A stretch of 64,000 nt of DNA from Cerioporus squamosus. Taxonomy: Eukaryota; Basidiomycota; Agaricomycetes; Polyporales; Polyporaceae. The stretch lies in the NCBI GenBank assembly GCA_022592435.1, contig JABYQS010000023.1:62001-126000 (forward strand). Direction: 5' to 3'. Made by a program: the position numbers and the translations under genes. Below are positions 35,229 to 46,921 of this stretch, one piece after another; within the stretch, counting starts at the first letter, position 1; each line of letters starts with the position of its first letter. The notes beneath the pieces were generated by a model. The model made no database searches. It was not told where the DNA came from and saw only the letters and a list, made by a program, of their open reading frames with translations.

Positions 35229-35930
35229 GGTGGCAGGAGGAGAACCAACGTGAAACCGAGGGAAAGACGGCCCGCGCCGTTATCTCTACTACACATGCAC
35301 AAGTTGCGTATCCGGATATTCTTGAATCAGGTCCTGTGCATTCGATCCTTGCACCGCATAGTCCGGAGTATCGACCAGGTATCGACCGCATTGGCTGTGG
35401 ACGAGACACACTCTTGAGCTCGAATTGACTGTAGTCTTCGATGTTTGACAAAGTGCGGATGTTCCGATATCGATAAGTACAATGCCTGAGGCCTGAGGTC
35501 TCTGCGGTCAGATTTCAGAGAAGACTGGCTGCCGCGTACCGTACTCAGCTGGATAAATTTCACGACCAGGTTCCGGAGGTTGATGTGACCTGAGGACAGC
35601 AGACAAGAAACTCAAAAGCCTCGCGCTACGCACAACACTCTCAATTGTGATATGGTTCAGGTGAGGCTATGCGCATATGCATATGGGTAACCCCGGCAAG
35701 GTACAGATATTTAGTTCCGTTTGCAGTGGTATCACAGTACTTGGTTTTCTTATGTAGCTCGCACTACAATGCCATTGTGGATGAGCAGGAAACCTATCTG
35801 GTAGTGCGCAGCAGTGGAATTGTAGACGACCTCTGACTCGCTTGCGGATCGCTTTCCGAAGCACAGTAGTGTTACAGAAGGCTGGTGGTCGACACACTAG
35901 AAATACACAGTCAACACATGCAGACGTTCG
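35229..35930. other. Intergenic region, nothing recognised
   Basis: This holds the asparaginase promoter and the 3' region of LSm7. Open frames here are short and unsupported. Confidence 0.45.
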
Positions 35931-36525
35931 TTACTCCTGCGCCAAGAAGGGGTTGGCGATCTCCTCGTAGCCATCGACGGGGCTGAGCAGAGTAATCGTC
36001 GGACCGCGCAAGACAACGAGTCCCAGGTTGCGCGTCGTCGACTGACCCTCCGGAACTGCATGTCTGGATGAGCGCGCGCTGATGTTACGTCTTGAGGCGG
36101 GCACGTACCGGCCTGCAAATTTTCTTGTACTTCATCAAGCACGAGGTTGAGGAGCTGGTCGTATCCCTTGAGCACTCCGGTCACTGACTTGGACATCAGT
36201 GCACGGACTACGTCGCAGATAGACAGGCCGCCTGACCTTCCCGTCCGCCAGTGAACTTGACGCGGATGCGCTCGTTCACGTATTTGGCGAGGTCGAGGAT
36301 GGCCTCGCGTTTGGGCTTGTCCATGGTTGGCTGCGGCCTGACACGAGGCGGGTGTGGTCAGATTCGCCGCCGACAGGATACGAGATGAGAACGTACGGGC
36401 CATTCCTACCGCCCCGATGGGCGGGTGCGCCCCTCATTGCTCCTCTGCTGCCGCCACGACCCTTCAGCACTCGAGGTCATGAGTGAGCAGAGGAAGAGGT
36501 GGTATAGACGTACTCTGTCGGCCAT
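35931..36525 (-). CDS. LSM7: U6 snRNA-associated Sm-like protein LSm7
   Basis: LSm7 is part of the LSm1-7 ring in mRNA decay and the LSm2-8 ring on U6 snRNA. A Gly/Arg-rich leader (MADR, then GRGGSRGAMRGAP across an intron) precedes MDKPKREAILDLAKYVNERI. The Sm1 motif is IRVKFTGGREVTGVLKGYDQ and LLNLVLDEVQENLQ, and the Sm2 motif is RNLGLVVLRGPTITLLSPVD. It ends IANPFLAQE. The gene runs divergently from importin beta-1, with 325 bp between starts. Confidence 0.93.
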
Positions 36526-36850
36526 TATCGGTGTGTCGTCGGATGGTTAGTGACCGCGGTACGCAGATGCCGATGCTATTGCGTTGCAGCAAGGATATGC
36601 AGGCAGATAACGGACGTGATGAGCGTGGAGGCAAAGCAAGGCGGAGAGACAAAAGGCGAAGGAGGCGTTGTGGACAGAGACGCGAGTCGGCTAGGAGAAC
36701 AAACGCCGGGCAGACCGAGTCGCTCGTTCCCTTGACCCTGGCCTCCATCCGCCACTCCCTCCTCGTCTTCGTCCACAACCACCACCGCCTCTGAGGCCAC
36801 GACCACCGCACACAGCCCCAAAAACATCTACAGTCCATTCAGTAACGACC
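36526..36850. promoter_or_regulatory. Shared divergent promoter region, LSM7 / importin beta-1
   Basis: A 325-bp gap separates the two start codons. The importin-proximal half is rich in C and CCACC words. No specific factor site is claimed. Confidence 0.5.
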
Positions 36851-39800
36851 ATGAACGTGACCGAGCTCCTCGCAAACACCCTCTCGCCGGGTACGTCCTT
36901 TTTCATCTTGCGCGCCCGTGCCGAGTTGTGGATGGCGCGTCCTGTCTTTGCAACCGAGCTCAACGTCGACCCTACTCTTCTCTGCAGACGCACATACGCG
37001 TGACGATGCGACGCAGAAGCTTGAGACTGCATCTAGGGAGAACTATGTGAGCCCCTCAACCATTCCAGCCAACTCGCGTCTGGACGCTCATCATGCACGT
37101 CCATCCAGCCCGCGTACATGACGATGCTCTCGACTGAGCTCGTTAACGAGGCATCACCAACCCACGTTCGCAATGCTGCTGGTCTCGCTCTCAAGAATAC
37201 CCTATCAGCACGAGTACGTGACTTTCCGATCTTTCTTCTGCATCCGCCACATTCCACCCTCTTTGTTCGCAGGAAATCGCGCGGCAAACCGACTATGCCA
37301 ACCGCTGGCTCGCTCTCGACGAGGCCACCAGGAACAAGGTCAAGCAGGATGCGCTCATGGCTCTTGCCTCCCCCGCAGGCAAGGTCGGAACCGTGGCTGC
37401 GCAGGTGGTTTCTGCCATCGCGTCGGTGGAGTTGCCCAACGGACAGTGGATGGATGTTATCGGGCTCTTGTTGGGCTTCGTGAGTGACCCATCGAATATT
37501 AGCCTGCGGGTGGCTACTCTCCAAGCGATCGGCTTCATCTGCGAGTCGCTACAAGACGTGCGTTCGATCCCTTCTTTGTCCAGCTGCTCCTGATCTGAGA
37601 TGTGTTACAGAAACCGGATATCCTGTCGATGCGTTCGAACGAGATCTTGACTGCTGTGATTCACGGTGCGCGCAAGGAAGAGCCATCTCAGGAAGTCCAG
37701 TTCGCTGCCATCCACGCGTTGCTGAACTCGCTAGAATTTGTCCGAGAGAACTTCGATCGCGAGGTATGGTCCACTATCTGGTGCAGATGGCGCGCAGCAA
37801 GCTCATCGCCTGTTGCAGGGAGAGAGAAACTACATCATGCAAGTCGTCTGCGAAGCTACCCAGAACCCGAATCCCGATGTCCAAGTCGGCGCCTTCGAGT
37901 GCTTGGTTAAGATCATGTCATTGTACTACGACAAGATGGGCTACTACATGGAGCGTGCCTTGTTCGGGGTATGTGCCGAGTGTCTTGCACAGATTCCCAG
38001 ACTGACACTAGTGGATTGTAGCTCACCGTTATGGGCATGAAGCACAGTGAAGAGAGGATTGCTCATCAGGCCATTGAGTTCTGGTCTACAGTATGCGAGC
38101 TCGAGAGTGACCTCGCATGGGAGGCGTCTGAGGTAAGTTCGTGTGACTGATATTGCGAACCATGTCCTCACCCTACACCTCAGGCGAACGAGTACGGCGA
38201 AGTCCCGAGAACGAGAGCAAGTACTTCGCCAAGGTCGCATTGCCAGAAATTGTGCCCGTTCTGCTCGATCTTCTTACCCACCAGGACGAAGATGATGATG
38301 AGGACGAGTGGACGGTCGCCAAGGCTGCTGCGACATGCTTGGGACTTCTTGCGACCGCGGTCCAAGACACAATTGTACCCGCCGTTATTCCGTTCATCGA
38401 AGCCAACATCCGCCATAGCGACTGGCACCTGCGTGAGGCGGCTGTGATCACCTTCGGGTCGATTCTCGAAGGCCCTGACCCCAATGTGCTCTCACCGCTC
38501 GTGAACCAAGCTCTGCCGATCCTTATCGACATGATGGGCGACCAGAACACCCAGGTCAAGGACACCGTTGCATGGACGCTCGGACGCATCTGCGACCTCC
38601 TAGTCCAGACTATTCAGCCTGATGTTCACCTTCACCCTCTCATCTCCGCACTTGTCAACGGCTTGAACGACAACCCCCGCATTGCTGGCAACTGCTGCTG
38701 GGCACTCATGAACCTCGCGGATCAGCTTGGTTACACGGAAGGTGGCGACGAGGCGTTTGCGAACCCAACCCCGCTGTCACCTTACTACGAAGGTGTTCTG
38801 CAGGCGTTGCTGCGTTCAACGGAAACGTACGCTACATCTACGCGGTCTGCAAGTTGCGAACACTGACGCAACATTGTCTTTAGGGCGACGAGCGAAGGTG
38901 AAAACAGGAATGCTGCATACGAGGCTATCAACTCGTTCGTCACCCACGCCACGGCCGATACCATTCCCGTAGTACAGCAGACCATTGTTGCAATTCTCAT
39001 GCGCATGGAGCAGCTGCTTGGTATGCAGGTACGTACTCAGTAAACGGCTCAATCGACAGCTTCTCTCGGTACTTATCGACATCTGCAGAACCAAATCGTG
39101 GGTGTTGACGACCGCAACAACTGGTGTGACCTGATGGCCAACTTCTGCTCCGTGATCGCCGTAGGTGTCTTGCAAGATGTCCATTGAGAAGACTGCTGAC
39201 GGCATTTTCAGTGCGTCGTTCAGAAGCTGGACGATGGTATCCAACCATTGGCAGATCGCATCATGACCCTTACTCTCCAGCTCATCAATGCAGCGGGCAA
39301 GACCCCGTGGCTTATCGAGGACGCGTTCAACGTTGTTGGAGCGCTTGCCCGTGCTCTTGGGCCAGCCTTCGCCCCATACCTCCCTGCCTTCCTGCCGCTC
39401 CTTTACCCCGCACTCAAGGCTCACGAAGACACCGCGCTGTGCATGGTCGCCGTCGGTATCATCGGCGACATTGCAAGTGCGTTGGGTGACCAGACCGCCC
39501 AATACTGCAATGCGTTCGTCAGCGTACTACTCGAGAACCTCCAGAGTGATGTCCTCAACCGCAACGTCAAGATTGCGATCTTGTCCTGCTTCGGTGATCT
39601 CGCCGTTGCGATTGGCCCTGCCTACGAGCCCTACCTTTCCGCAACGGCGGCTGTGCTCAGGCAAGCTGGTTCTGTCCAGCCCAACCCGGTGAGTCCCCTC
39701 GATTAGCGTAGTATTTCCCGGTTCTTAAGGTGCCTGTCATCTTCAGCTCGACATCGACCTCATCGAGTATGTCAGTCAGCTGCGCGAGGGTATCTTGGAG

Positions 39801-40166
39801 GCGTACACGGGCATCATCACCGCGTTCAAGCACACGCCGCAGGCCGATGCTCTTCTGCCGCATGTTCCGGCTATGCTCGAGCTTGTCCAAAGGTGTCTAG
39901 TTGACTCTGAGCGCACTGAGAACACCATCAGGTTGGCTATGGGCGTCGTCGGCGACCTGGCGGATGCATTCCCCAACGGCCAGATCAAGCAGTACCTCCT
40001 CGCGGACTGGCTCGCCAACGAGCTTCGTATGAAGGGCCGCATGTCACCAGCAACCAAGAAGGCGCTGCGGTATGCTCGTGAGGTGCGTTCTTCACACCAT
40101 GCTAGCCTATGCCTCGTCATCGCTGACACTCACTACTTGCAGAACGTCAAGCGCGCCACCGCATAG
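36851..40166 (+). CDS. KAP95: Importin subunit beta-1 (karyopherin Kap95)
   Basis: Importin beta carries importin-alpha cargo complexes through the nuclear pore and releases them on binding Ran-GTP. The protein is built of HEAT repeats throughout. Family-type segments include [27 protein letters not shown]-like [29 protein letters not shown], the acidic loop [11 protein letters not shown] (used for cargo and Ran release), [46 protein letters not shown], and the late repeat [20 protein letters not shown]. It ends NVKRATA. About ten short introns split it. No frame breaks were found in the parts I joined. Confidence 0.93.
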
Positions 40167-40972
40167 AACGTTGTCCCAAGTCCAAATCGCATCTTGTCTC
40201 TCGCTTCCGTTTCTCATCTTACAGTCCTACATTCCGTATGTCCAAGTCTACGTCAATCGTCTACTCACAAGTACTGCACCCAGCAATCTCGCCCTCTGAA
40301 GGAGGACACGCATCTCACGTCTCGTAATGATCCGCATGCCGCATGTCGCATATGTAGTAGAAGAAGCCGCCACAGCCCGTCTCAGTAGTCTCGTCCCATC
40401 GCACCCCCCTACGCTCTAGTACGCTTCACGCTTTCCCTGTCTATAGGACCGTAGTATTCCCGCGTATATCTCCTTATCCCCGTCTCCATATTCCCCCGCG
40501 AGTCTCCTCCGCCTGAGCTAGTTGCCTAGTATATCGTATTGTTGATCTGTCTGTCGCTGTCGGCGTGCACAACTTGTATCCCTGGGTCATTCTTCCCGAA
40601 TCGTCAATCTCATCTTCTCCCCTTACCATCATGCTCGCTTAATGTGCATATGTTGTTCAGCTGGGTCTCTCCATCTTGCTTCTTGAATAAGTGGGTTACG
40701 TCAATGATCAGTGTATAATCGAGCTATCTTCCCTGCCTCACTACTCCCTGGCTGATCGCATGCGGTGGCTGGCGAACGTCGAAAGACACATGTCAGATCG
40801 TCATGCCGATCGACGTGGACACGCTCTCTGAACGATTTAAGAAACAATATCCGGAGTGGACGTGGCCGTCATGCAACGAAAAGTGGTCCCAAACGGTAGC
40901 AGCTCATCAGAGGCTGATCGCGTCTGCAAGTCGTACGGGAACGGGACCAGATACTGCATACATGACATCGCA
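40167..40972. other. Convergent intergenic region
   Basis: Pyrimidine-rich 3' sequence follows the importin gene. No further gene or repeat was noticed. Confidence 0.5.
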
Positions 40973-42650
40973 CTAGCGTTGTACTGTCCGCCCCGCCTGC
41001 TCAGAAGGCATACTCTGCACATCACTTCCGGGTAACGGCGGTAGCTCCCTTAGCAGAGCCTTCTTAGGCAGATCTTCGTATGCGGGCGGTAGGACACCCT
41101 TGACAGACGCGCCGTTGTCTCCGTAGATGCTTTCTCCGTCGAGGACGTAGACGCTACCGGCATCCGTTGCACAGTGCACGATCTTCGCACTCCCTGCAGC
41201 GCAGTGTGAGTGAGCGTGTGCGCGTGCTGATTCGCTGGGGAGCGTACCGCGCTGACTGCTCTCCGCCGAAGGAAGGGCCGGGAGAGGAGGGAGAGGTTGA
41301 TGAACGTCCGCAAAGGGATCTCGGGCATCCCTCTCGCTGATGATACCTCTGAGAGTCCACGTTACTGCGGGGGCTTGTCAGCGCCACGATATAGCGCGAG
41401 CTATATGTTACGCACCGCGACGCCTTTCCTTCTCTTCCTTCACTGGCCTGGGTTTCTCTGTCAAGGAGGATTTGTCGCCTCTTCTCAGCATGGCGAGAAT
41501 GTTGTGGTGCCTGAGACTTACCAGTCACAGTGGGACGCCTTCTCCTCCAATAAAGATAGTACAAGAGGCATAGCGCAATGAATGCGATAAAGGAGATCGC
41601 CACAGTCACACCGATGAGCGTTGCTTGGGAGATACTGGAACGGCCATTGGCGGACTGAGAGGCTGGAGGGACGGCATTGGAACTTGGCGTAGACGAGATG
41701 AGGGGTAGAGTAGAGAAGATCTGAGTAACCGAGGCCGGAACGTGTGTAGTCGCAGTGGAACTGAACCCGTGGGGTCCAGCAACAAGGGACCGGCGCTGGT
41801 GTCATCGTGGGTTGCAGTCACCGCTGGCCCCTCAAAGCTTGCACCCAAAGGGTTCAGGGTGTTAGTTGCAGCTGCGTTGACTGCGGTCCTCCCTTGCGAA
41901 TGCTCAGCGTACTGAGCACTTGCAGGACAAAATGGATCAACTCACCAGAAACCAATGATGAATGACCCGTCTGTGAAGTCAACAATTTTGATGTTGAAGG
42001 TGCCATCTGCCGCCACAGCCAATATCAAAAGCACGCGAGTGAATGAGAAATTCGATAAATATGAATAAGCAAGAGAGTGAGGATATTGGAGAGAGGGAAG
42101 AGAATGAACAGGAAGCGAAACTGTGCAAACAGCCCTCCGAGGAAGTGAACGTCGAAGAGGAGACCGCGAGGGACCGAGGTGAACGAAGGGCGAAGGGAAA
42201 CCCGAGGCAACGTCTCCGTCGGGCGGACTATATGCAGTACGACTGATGTATCGGGGAGATAGGCACTGCAGCCTGGTGTCCTCGACCACACCGTGTTGGG
42301 ATGGCCGCCAGGACATCCGAGTGCCGATATCCAGATCCATCATTGTTGTCGGACGAGTTCCTCCCAACTCGACAGATTGTCGTCGTTTCCAGTGAAGTCC
42401 ATGCCGCAGGTGAGTTCAGTGCCTTGATGACTGCAATCATGCCTACGGAACACTTCGGCTGTAGAGAGTATATCCACATGAATGATGAGTCCCACCTTCC
42501 GACAGTCGCAGCAGGGCCTCGGACCTGCATCTTTGAAACGCGGAACCTGCATAGGTATCATTCTTGTCGTGTTAGAAACTCGATGAGTACTTACTTATCG
42601 TTGTCTTACTGTGCCAGAGCCTTGCACAGCTGCGCTCTGCGAGTGATGTG
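40973..42650 (-). CDS. Single-pass transmembrane surface protein with Ser/Thr-rich stalk
   Basis: The clear part is one exon with a membrane segment (ATLIGVTVAISFIAFIALCL) followed by a basic stop-transfer (WRRRRPTVT). It is preceded by a Ser/Thr/Ala-rich stalk (SSTPSSNAVPPASQSANGRS). After further introns the cytoplasmic tail reads VYVLDGESIYGDNGASVK, LPPAYEDLP and ends EQAGRTVQR. Upstream exons between 41940 and 42650 are likely (for example GTFNIKIVDFTDGSFIIG) and would form an ectodomain, but I could not fix the start codon or signal peptide. The layout recalls Mid2-like sensors of mushrooms; no function is assigned. The 5' limit is approximate. Confidence 0.5.
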
Positions 42651-42940
42651 ATCAAAGATCAAACGAGTCGCCATCTTGAAGTGAGAACGTCGGCCACCGT
42701 GACGATGTTTCTCAGCTTGATACTGCCAGATTCACGAAGACAGTGGAGAAACGAGCTTGTCATGCCACGACACGAAGAGATAACCACCGTATGCCTTGGA
42801 CGGTAAGTAGCAGTCCGAGTCGGACGAGATGCGGCAAGCCCACACTCTTCCCACGCGTCATGGGCGCTTCGCAATGTATTCGGGCTCGGACTCAACGTCG
42901 CCTGCGTCCCAACCACGACCCCAACCAGCGTGGCTGCAAG

Positions 42941-45353
42941 ATGAGCAAACAGCAGCCAGCAGCCGTACAGCAACGAGCTGAAAGCTCGGGAAAGCAGCAA
43001 GTCGTATGGACGTTGTTTGCCTCCGCCGTCGCCGGCCTTTCAACATACTATTACTCTCTCACGAAAGGCCCGACAGCACTTACGTCTCTGCCCAGTGCAT
43101 ACGCCCTATGCGCGAGCGGGAGCCGTATCTACACAGTAGACGAGTTTGCCCCGAAGGTAGACTGCGTTGTGGTGGATAAGCAGACTGTCTCAGCAACAGG
43201 CACACTGGGTATGTTTGGTTGCTCAGAACATGGATGTCTGGCTAACCGTCTTGCGACAGCTGAGGTCCAATCCTACTGGGACGAACACCAGAATGATTTG
43301 ATTATGAAGTTCTACGGCAATGAACCGTCGGCAAAGAAGCCGCTGCCAGTGTATAACGTCCCGCAGGGTTCAATAGTCGTCCCAGGTCTTACTGGTGAGC
43401 GCGAACACATTCATCGGCCTACGTCATAGTGCCCGAGCTGATGATGTACATTCACCAGATGCGCACGCCCATCTTTTGGAGTATGGATTCAAGATGCAGC
43501 TGCGACTTGATGAGGTCTCCTCGTTGTCGGAACTCCTCGACATTGTCGAGGCCTACGCTCGAACGCATCCCTCAGGTCCCGACGACTGGATTGAGGCACT
43601 GGGCTGGGACCAGACTCGCTGGAATGACACTGATGGGTCGTTCCCAACTGCCGTGGGTTCACCTCATCCCCAACGCCCATGCACAGCTCACTAACCCTCG
43701 TACGTGCAGGCGGACCTCGCGTCTCGAGCCTCGCTCAAGTCTCGTCCTATCGCACTGCGTCGTGTCGACTGTCATGCAGTCTGGTTGTCTCCACGTGCTC
43801 TGGAGCTAACAAAGGAGCACCTCGGCGGAAGCTTCCCATCCTCCGTCCCAGGCGGTGAGATCATACGCGATTCGCAGGGTGAACCTGCTGGCGTTTTCGT
43901 GGATTCAGCGGAGGGTCTCGTACCCGTCCCGAAGTGGTCGAAGCAGGCCATGCGCGAGTACGCAGAACGCGCGTTCAAGGATGCGCTATCTGTTGGATTG
44001 ACCAACGTGCACGACGCTGCAACGAGCGTTCCTGAGTTTGAGCTGTTCAAACAGTGTGTTCTCTCCATACCGCGATGTTCCGTGATGTTCATGGCTGATA
44101 CCAGGACAGGATGGACCGTGAAGGAAAACTCCCCGTAGGTCTCACTGTGTTTGTTGTGTTCAAGTGTTGCTGAGTGCCACGTAGATCCGGGTATACTCGA
44201 TGGCGGACTCCGTGCGACTCACTTCCGAAGAGGCACAGGAACTCGAGGTCTACGACCCTCACCCGGCAGCGCGTACTAGGATGCGTAGCATCAAGCTATT
44301 CACAGACGGTGCCCTAGGCTCCTGGGGTGCCGCTCTGCTGGCTCCTTACTCTGACAAGCCAGATGCGAGCGGTATCATGCGCCTGCCTGAAGAAGAGCTT
44401 GACTCGGTTGCCCGAGGATGGTGGGAGCGAGGCTGGGCAATTGTACGTTTTGAGTTCATGATGCACCGGGGCAAGGGACCTACTGAAGCGCACAGAACGT
44501 TCACGCCATCGGAGATCGGGCGAACAAGGCCGTGCTGGACGTCTTCGAAGGCATCGCGAAACGCTCCGGGGACGAGGCTGCGCTGGTCAAGAGGAGGCCT
44601 CGCATAGAGCACTCGCAGATCATGCAGGAGGAGGATCTCGCTCGCTCTGGGAAACTCGGCAGTACGTCCTGACATCAGAGGTCCTGGAGACTTGCTCATT
44701 AACGCCTGCAACAGTCATTAATAGCGTGCAACCTACGCATGCGTAAGTCGGAGTAAATCGTCAAGCCGCCCGTCGCTCACGCTGCTCTCAGGACCGCTGA
44801 TATGTGGTACGCACAGTCGCGATTGGTATGTGGCGAAGATCGAGCAGCATCTCACGTATCCACTCACATGTCCTCCAGGGTTCCGAGCGCATCAAAGGTG
44901 CCTACGCCTACCGCACGCTGCTGGAGCATTCGCGCAGTGGTGTCCTCCCCCTCGGCTCCGACTTCCCCGTAGAAGACATCAATCCGCTCTTCGGATTCTA
45001 CGCCGCTGTGGCACGGTTGAACCACAAAGGTGACAGCCCCCATGGCAGCAGCGGATGGTGCGTCTCCTCCGAGTCTCGCTCGCCGACCTATTAACGGTAC
45101 TATGCCAACTGCGCTACACAGGTATGCGTCGGAGCGCCTGACGCGTGCTCAAGCACTGAAGGGCATGACGCTCGACGCGGCGTACGCTGCCTTCGCTGAG
45201 GACACTCTTGGATCGCTCACGCCGGGCAAGAGGGCGGACTTCGTCGTGCTGGACCACAATATCATGGACGAGGACGCGCCTTTCAGCGAGATCCTCCAGA
45301 CGAAGGTGAAGGCCACCGTCGTGGACGGCAAAGTGGCATATGGCGGGATATGA
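42941..45353 (+). CDS. Amidohydrolase family 3 (YtcJ-like), membrane-tethered
   Basis: Amidohydrolases of this family are metal-dependent and cleave amide or related bonds; the substrate is unknown. After MSKQQPAAVQQR there is one hydrophobic segment (VVWTLFASAVAGLSTYYY), probably a signal anchor. Metal-site segments are present: the HxH motif in DAHAHLLEYG, the lysine strand MRSIKLFTDGALGSWGA, NVHAIGDRANKAVLDV, RIEHSQIM and PLGSDFPVEDINPLFGFYAAV. The C-terminal strand AGKRADFVVLD-type (PGKRADFVVLDHNIM) closes the small beta domain. One 51-nt intron after SATGTL is in frame and free of stops. An upstream ATG at 42743 would add a tail without similarity, so I prefer 42941. Confidence 0.87.
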
Positions 45354-46489
45354 GTCTATTCCCAATCTTCATGTGAGGTTGTTCTCAGGCACATTCCCTC
45401 TGTTATTCGCGAACAACGCATTTCGGAAATATCTTGGGAGTATGAAGGGCTATCGAGGGGAAGTCTTGCCTTTGGCGGTCCATCGCACGTTGGTCTTCAA
45501 TCTGTGACTATCGGATGGCCACTTTGGAGACCTTACCTAAGATTCTCTCGTGTTGTGGCTCACGGCCGGGGAACACGGATTGTGTTTTTACCGTGCTCCG
45601 TTCCTGCAGGCTCCACTTCCTGCGAGGGAATCTTGCTCACACTCCGACTACGCTGTGTGAGCCATACCAGTATGCGGGGTTTACTGTGCACTGTAGGCGC
45701 CGCATAGAAGTGCATGTTACCACAATGACGCAGACGCGACCAATATGTCAGATCTCAGGCCTCAGAAGTCAGCCGAACGAAAACTTCCTTCAAATGGGAA
45801 GCGGCCAAGACAACGGGCTATTGGAATTGATACTGAAGGCCTATGGTGCCCTGCGCTGGCGAAACCACATCGCAAGAATACGCTGACATTATAACAATAC
45901 AAGTATTATATAGAAAAACAGGCGAATGAAGACCTGGGGACGTGCATACACCACGATTAATACTACATGCTTGTGCGGGTAATGGGGTGCGTCAGTCGGC
46001 TGCCCTGGAGAATGGTACATATTGGTATCACGATCTGCAACTCGAGCACGATGGCGTCCGATTAGTTGCGACCCGCAAGGCCGTCAGCCACGCGGAAATC
46101 TGGAAGAAAACCATTTAATCATAGAGTAACGTACGCACTTGGTGGAATACGCACTCGAGTTACCAAGCATCATGATAAACGCATCGCTTGCCACGTCAGG
46201 ATCGTGATCGTTCAATCGCTTCGTCAAGATCGACAACTCGGAGGGCGTAATGCAAGCGCGTTTCTTGTGTCTGTTGTGCGCGATGGGTGTGGTCACGGCT
46301 GCAGGGGATGGCCATTGTTTTTTTTTTTTTTTTTTTGGCGGAGCGCATGGTGCCCTGAACCACGTTCGTCCCCGAGGGGCTCATCATGTAGTTCGTGATC
46401 GACGAAAGTCAATCGGGCGCGCTTTGGCAGGAGACGGAGCGATAGCTTCGACACTACCAGGAAGAGAGAGTGGGGATGGCCATTGTTTA
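45354..46489. other. Intergenic region with a T19 run
   Basis: No gene is supported. A run of 19 T lies at 46318-46336 after the words ggggatggccattg. The same ggggatggccattgttt recurs at about 46472-46488, directly before the transposon cluster. Confidence 0.55.
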
Positions 46490-46501
46490 CACCCCAGGAA
46501 T

Positions 46502-46526
46502 CACTGGGTTTTGCCACCCCCTGGTT
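46502..46526 (+). repeat. CACTA left terminal inverted repeat
   Basis: Twenty-five bases beginning CACTGGGTTTTGCC and ending CTGGTT, identical in inverse to 53826-53850. Confidence 0.93.
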
Positions 46527-46826
46527 TACGGTCAAGCTGGCGCAAGGACGCTTGAGCGCGGGGGATGGTCCGGGGCCAAGGCCTAGATCGGCTCCGAGGC
46601 TCCAATCGGTCGGAATAGATGTAACCGAAAACAAGCGCGAGATAGAGTCGAGGTTCAAGTAGGAGGTAGAGTCGAAACGCAAACAAACAGGATGGCTTGA
46701 TGTTCGACCACGGTGCTCAGTTGGTGTCGCAACGAGTTCGAAGTCATCGTCGTAGTGAACGGGGTAGTAGACAGCCATGTAGGAGATGGAAGTATGACAT
46801 AATTTCGCCGCCAAATACACGTGACT

Positions 46827-46847
46827 CGACGCGTCCTGGACGCGTCG
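46827..46847. promoter_or_regulatory. Subterminal palindrome of the CACTA element
   Basis: A perfect 10-bp inverted repeat, cgacgcgtcc and ggacgcgtcg with one base between, lies 75 bp before the start of the second transposon gene. The same ggacgcgtcg occurs near the other end at 53694-53703, and acgcgtcg at 53668-53675. CACTA transposases bind subterminal repeats of this kind, so these are candidate binding sites. Confidence 0.55.
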
Positions 46848-46921
46848 CGGAAGCGCTCGACTGTGCTCGGGCTCGCCCTCTTCGTCCTCCTCGTCCCCTC
46901 ACCCACCTCCCACCTCCCACC

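Noticed and set aside
42659..43000. Minus-strand frame starting with a hydrophobic leader, a possible start of the membrane protein
   Set aside because: It overlaps the amidohydrolase start region and contains no continuation into the membrane protein exons.
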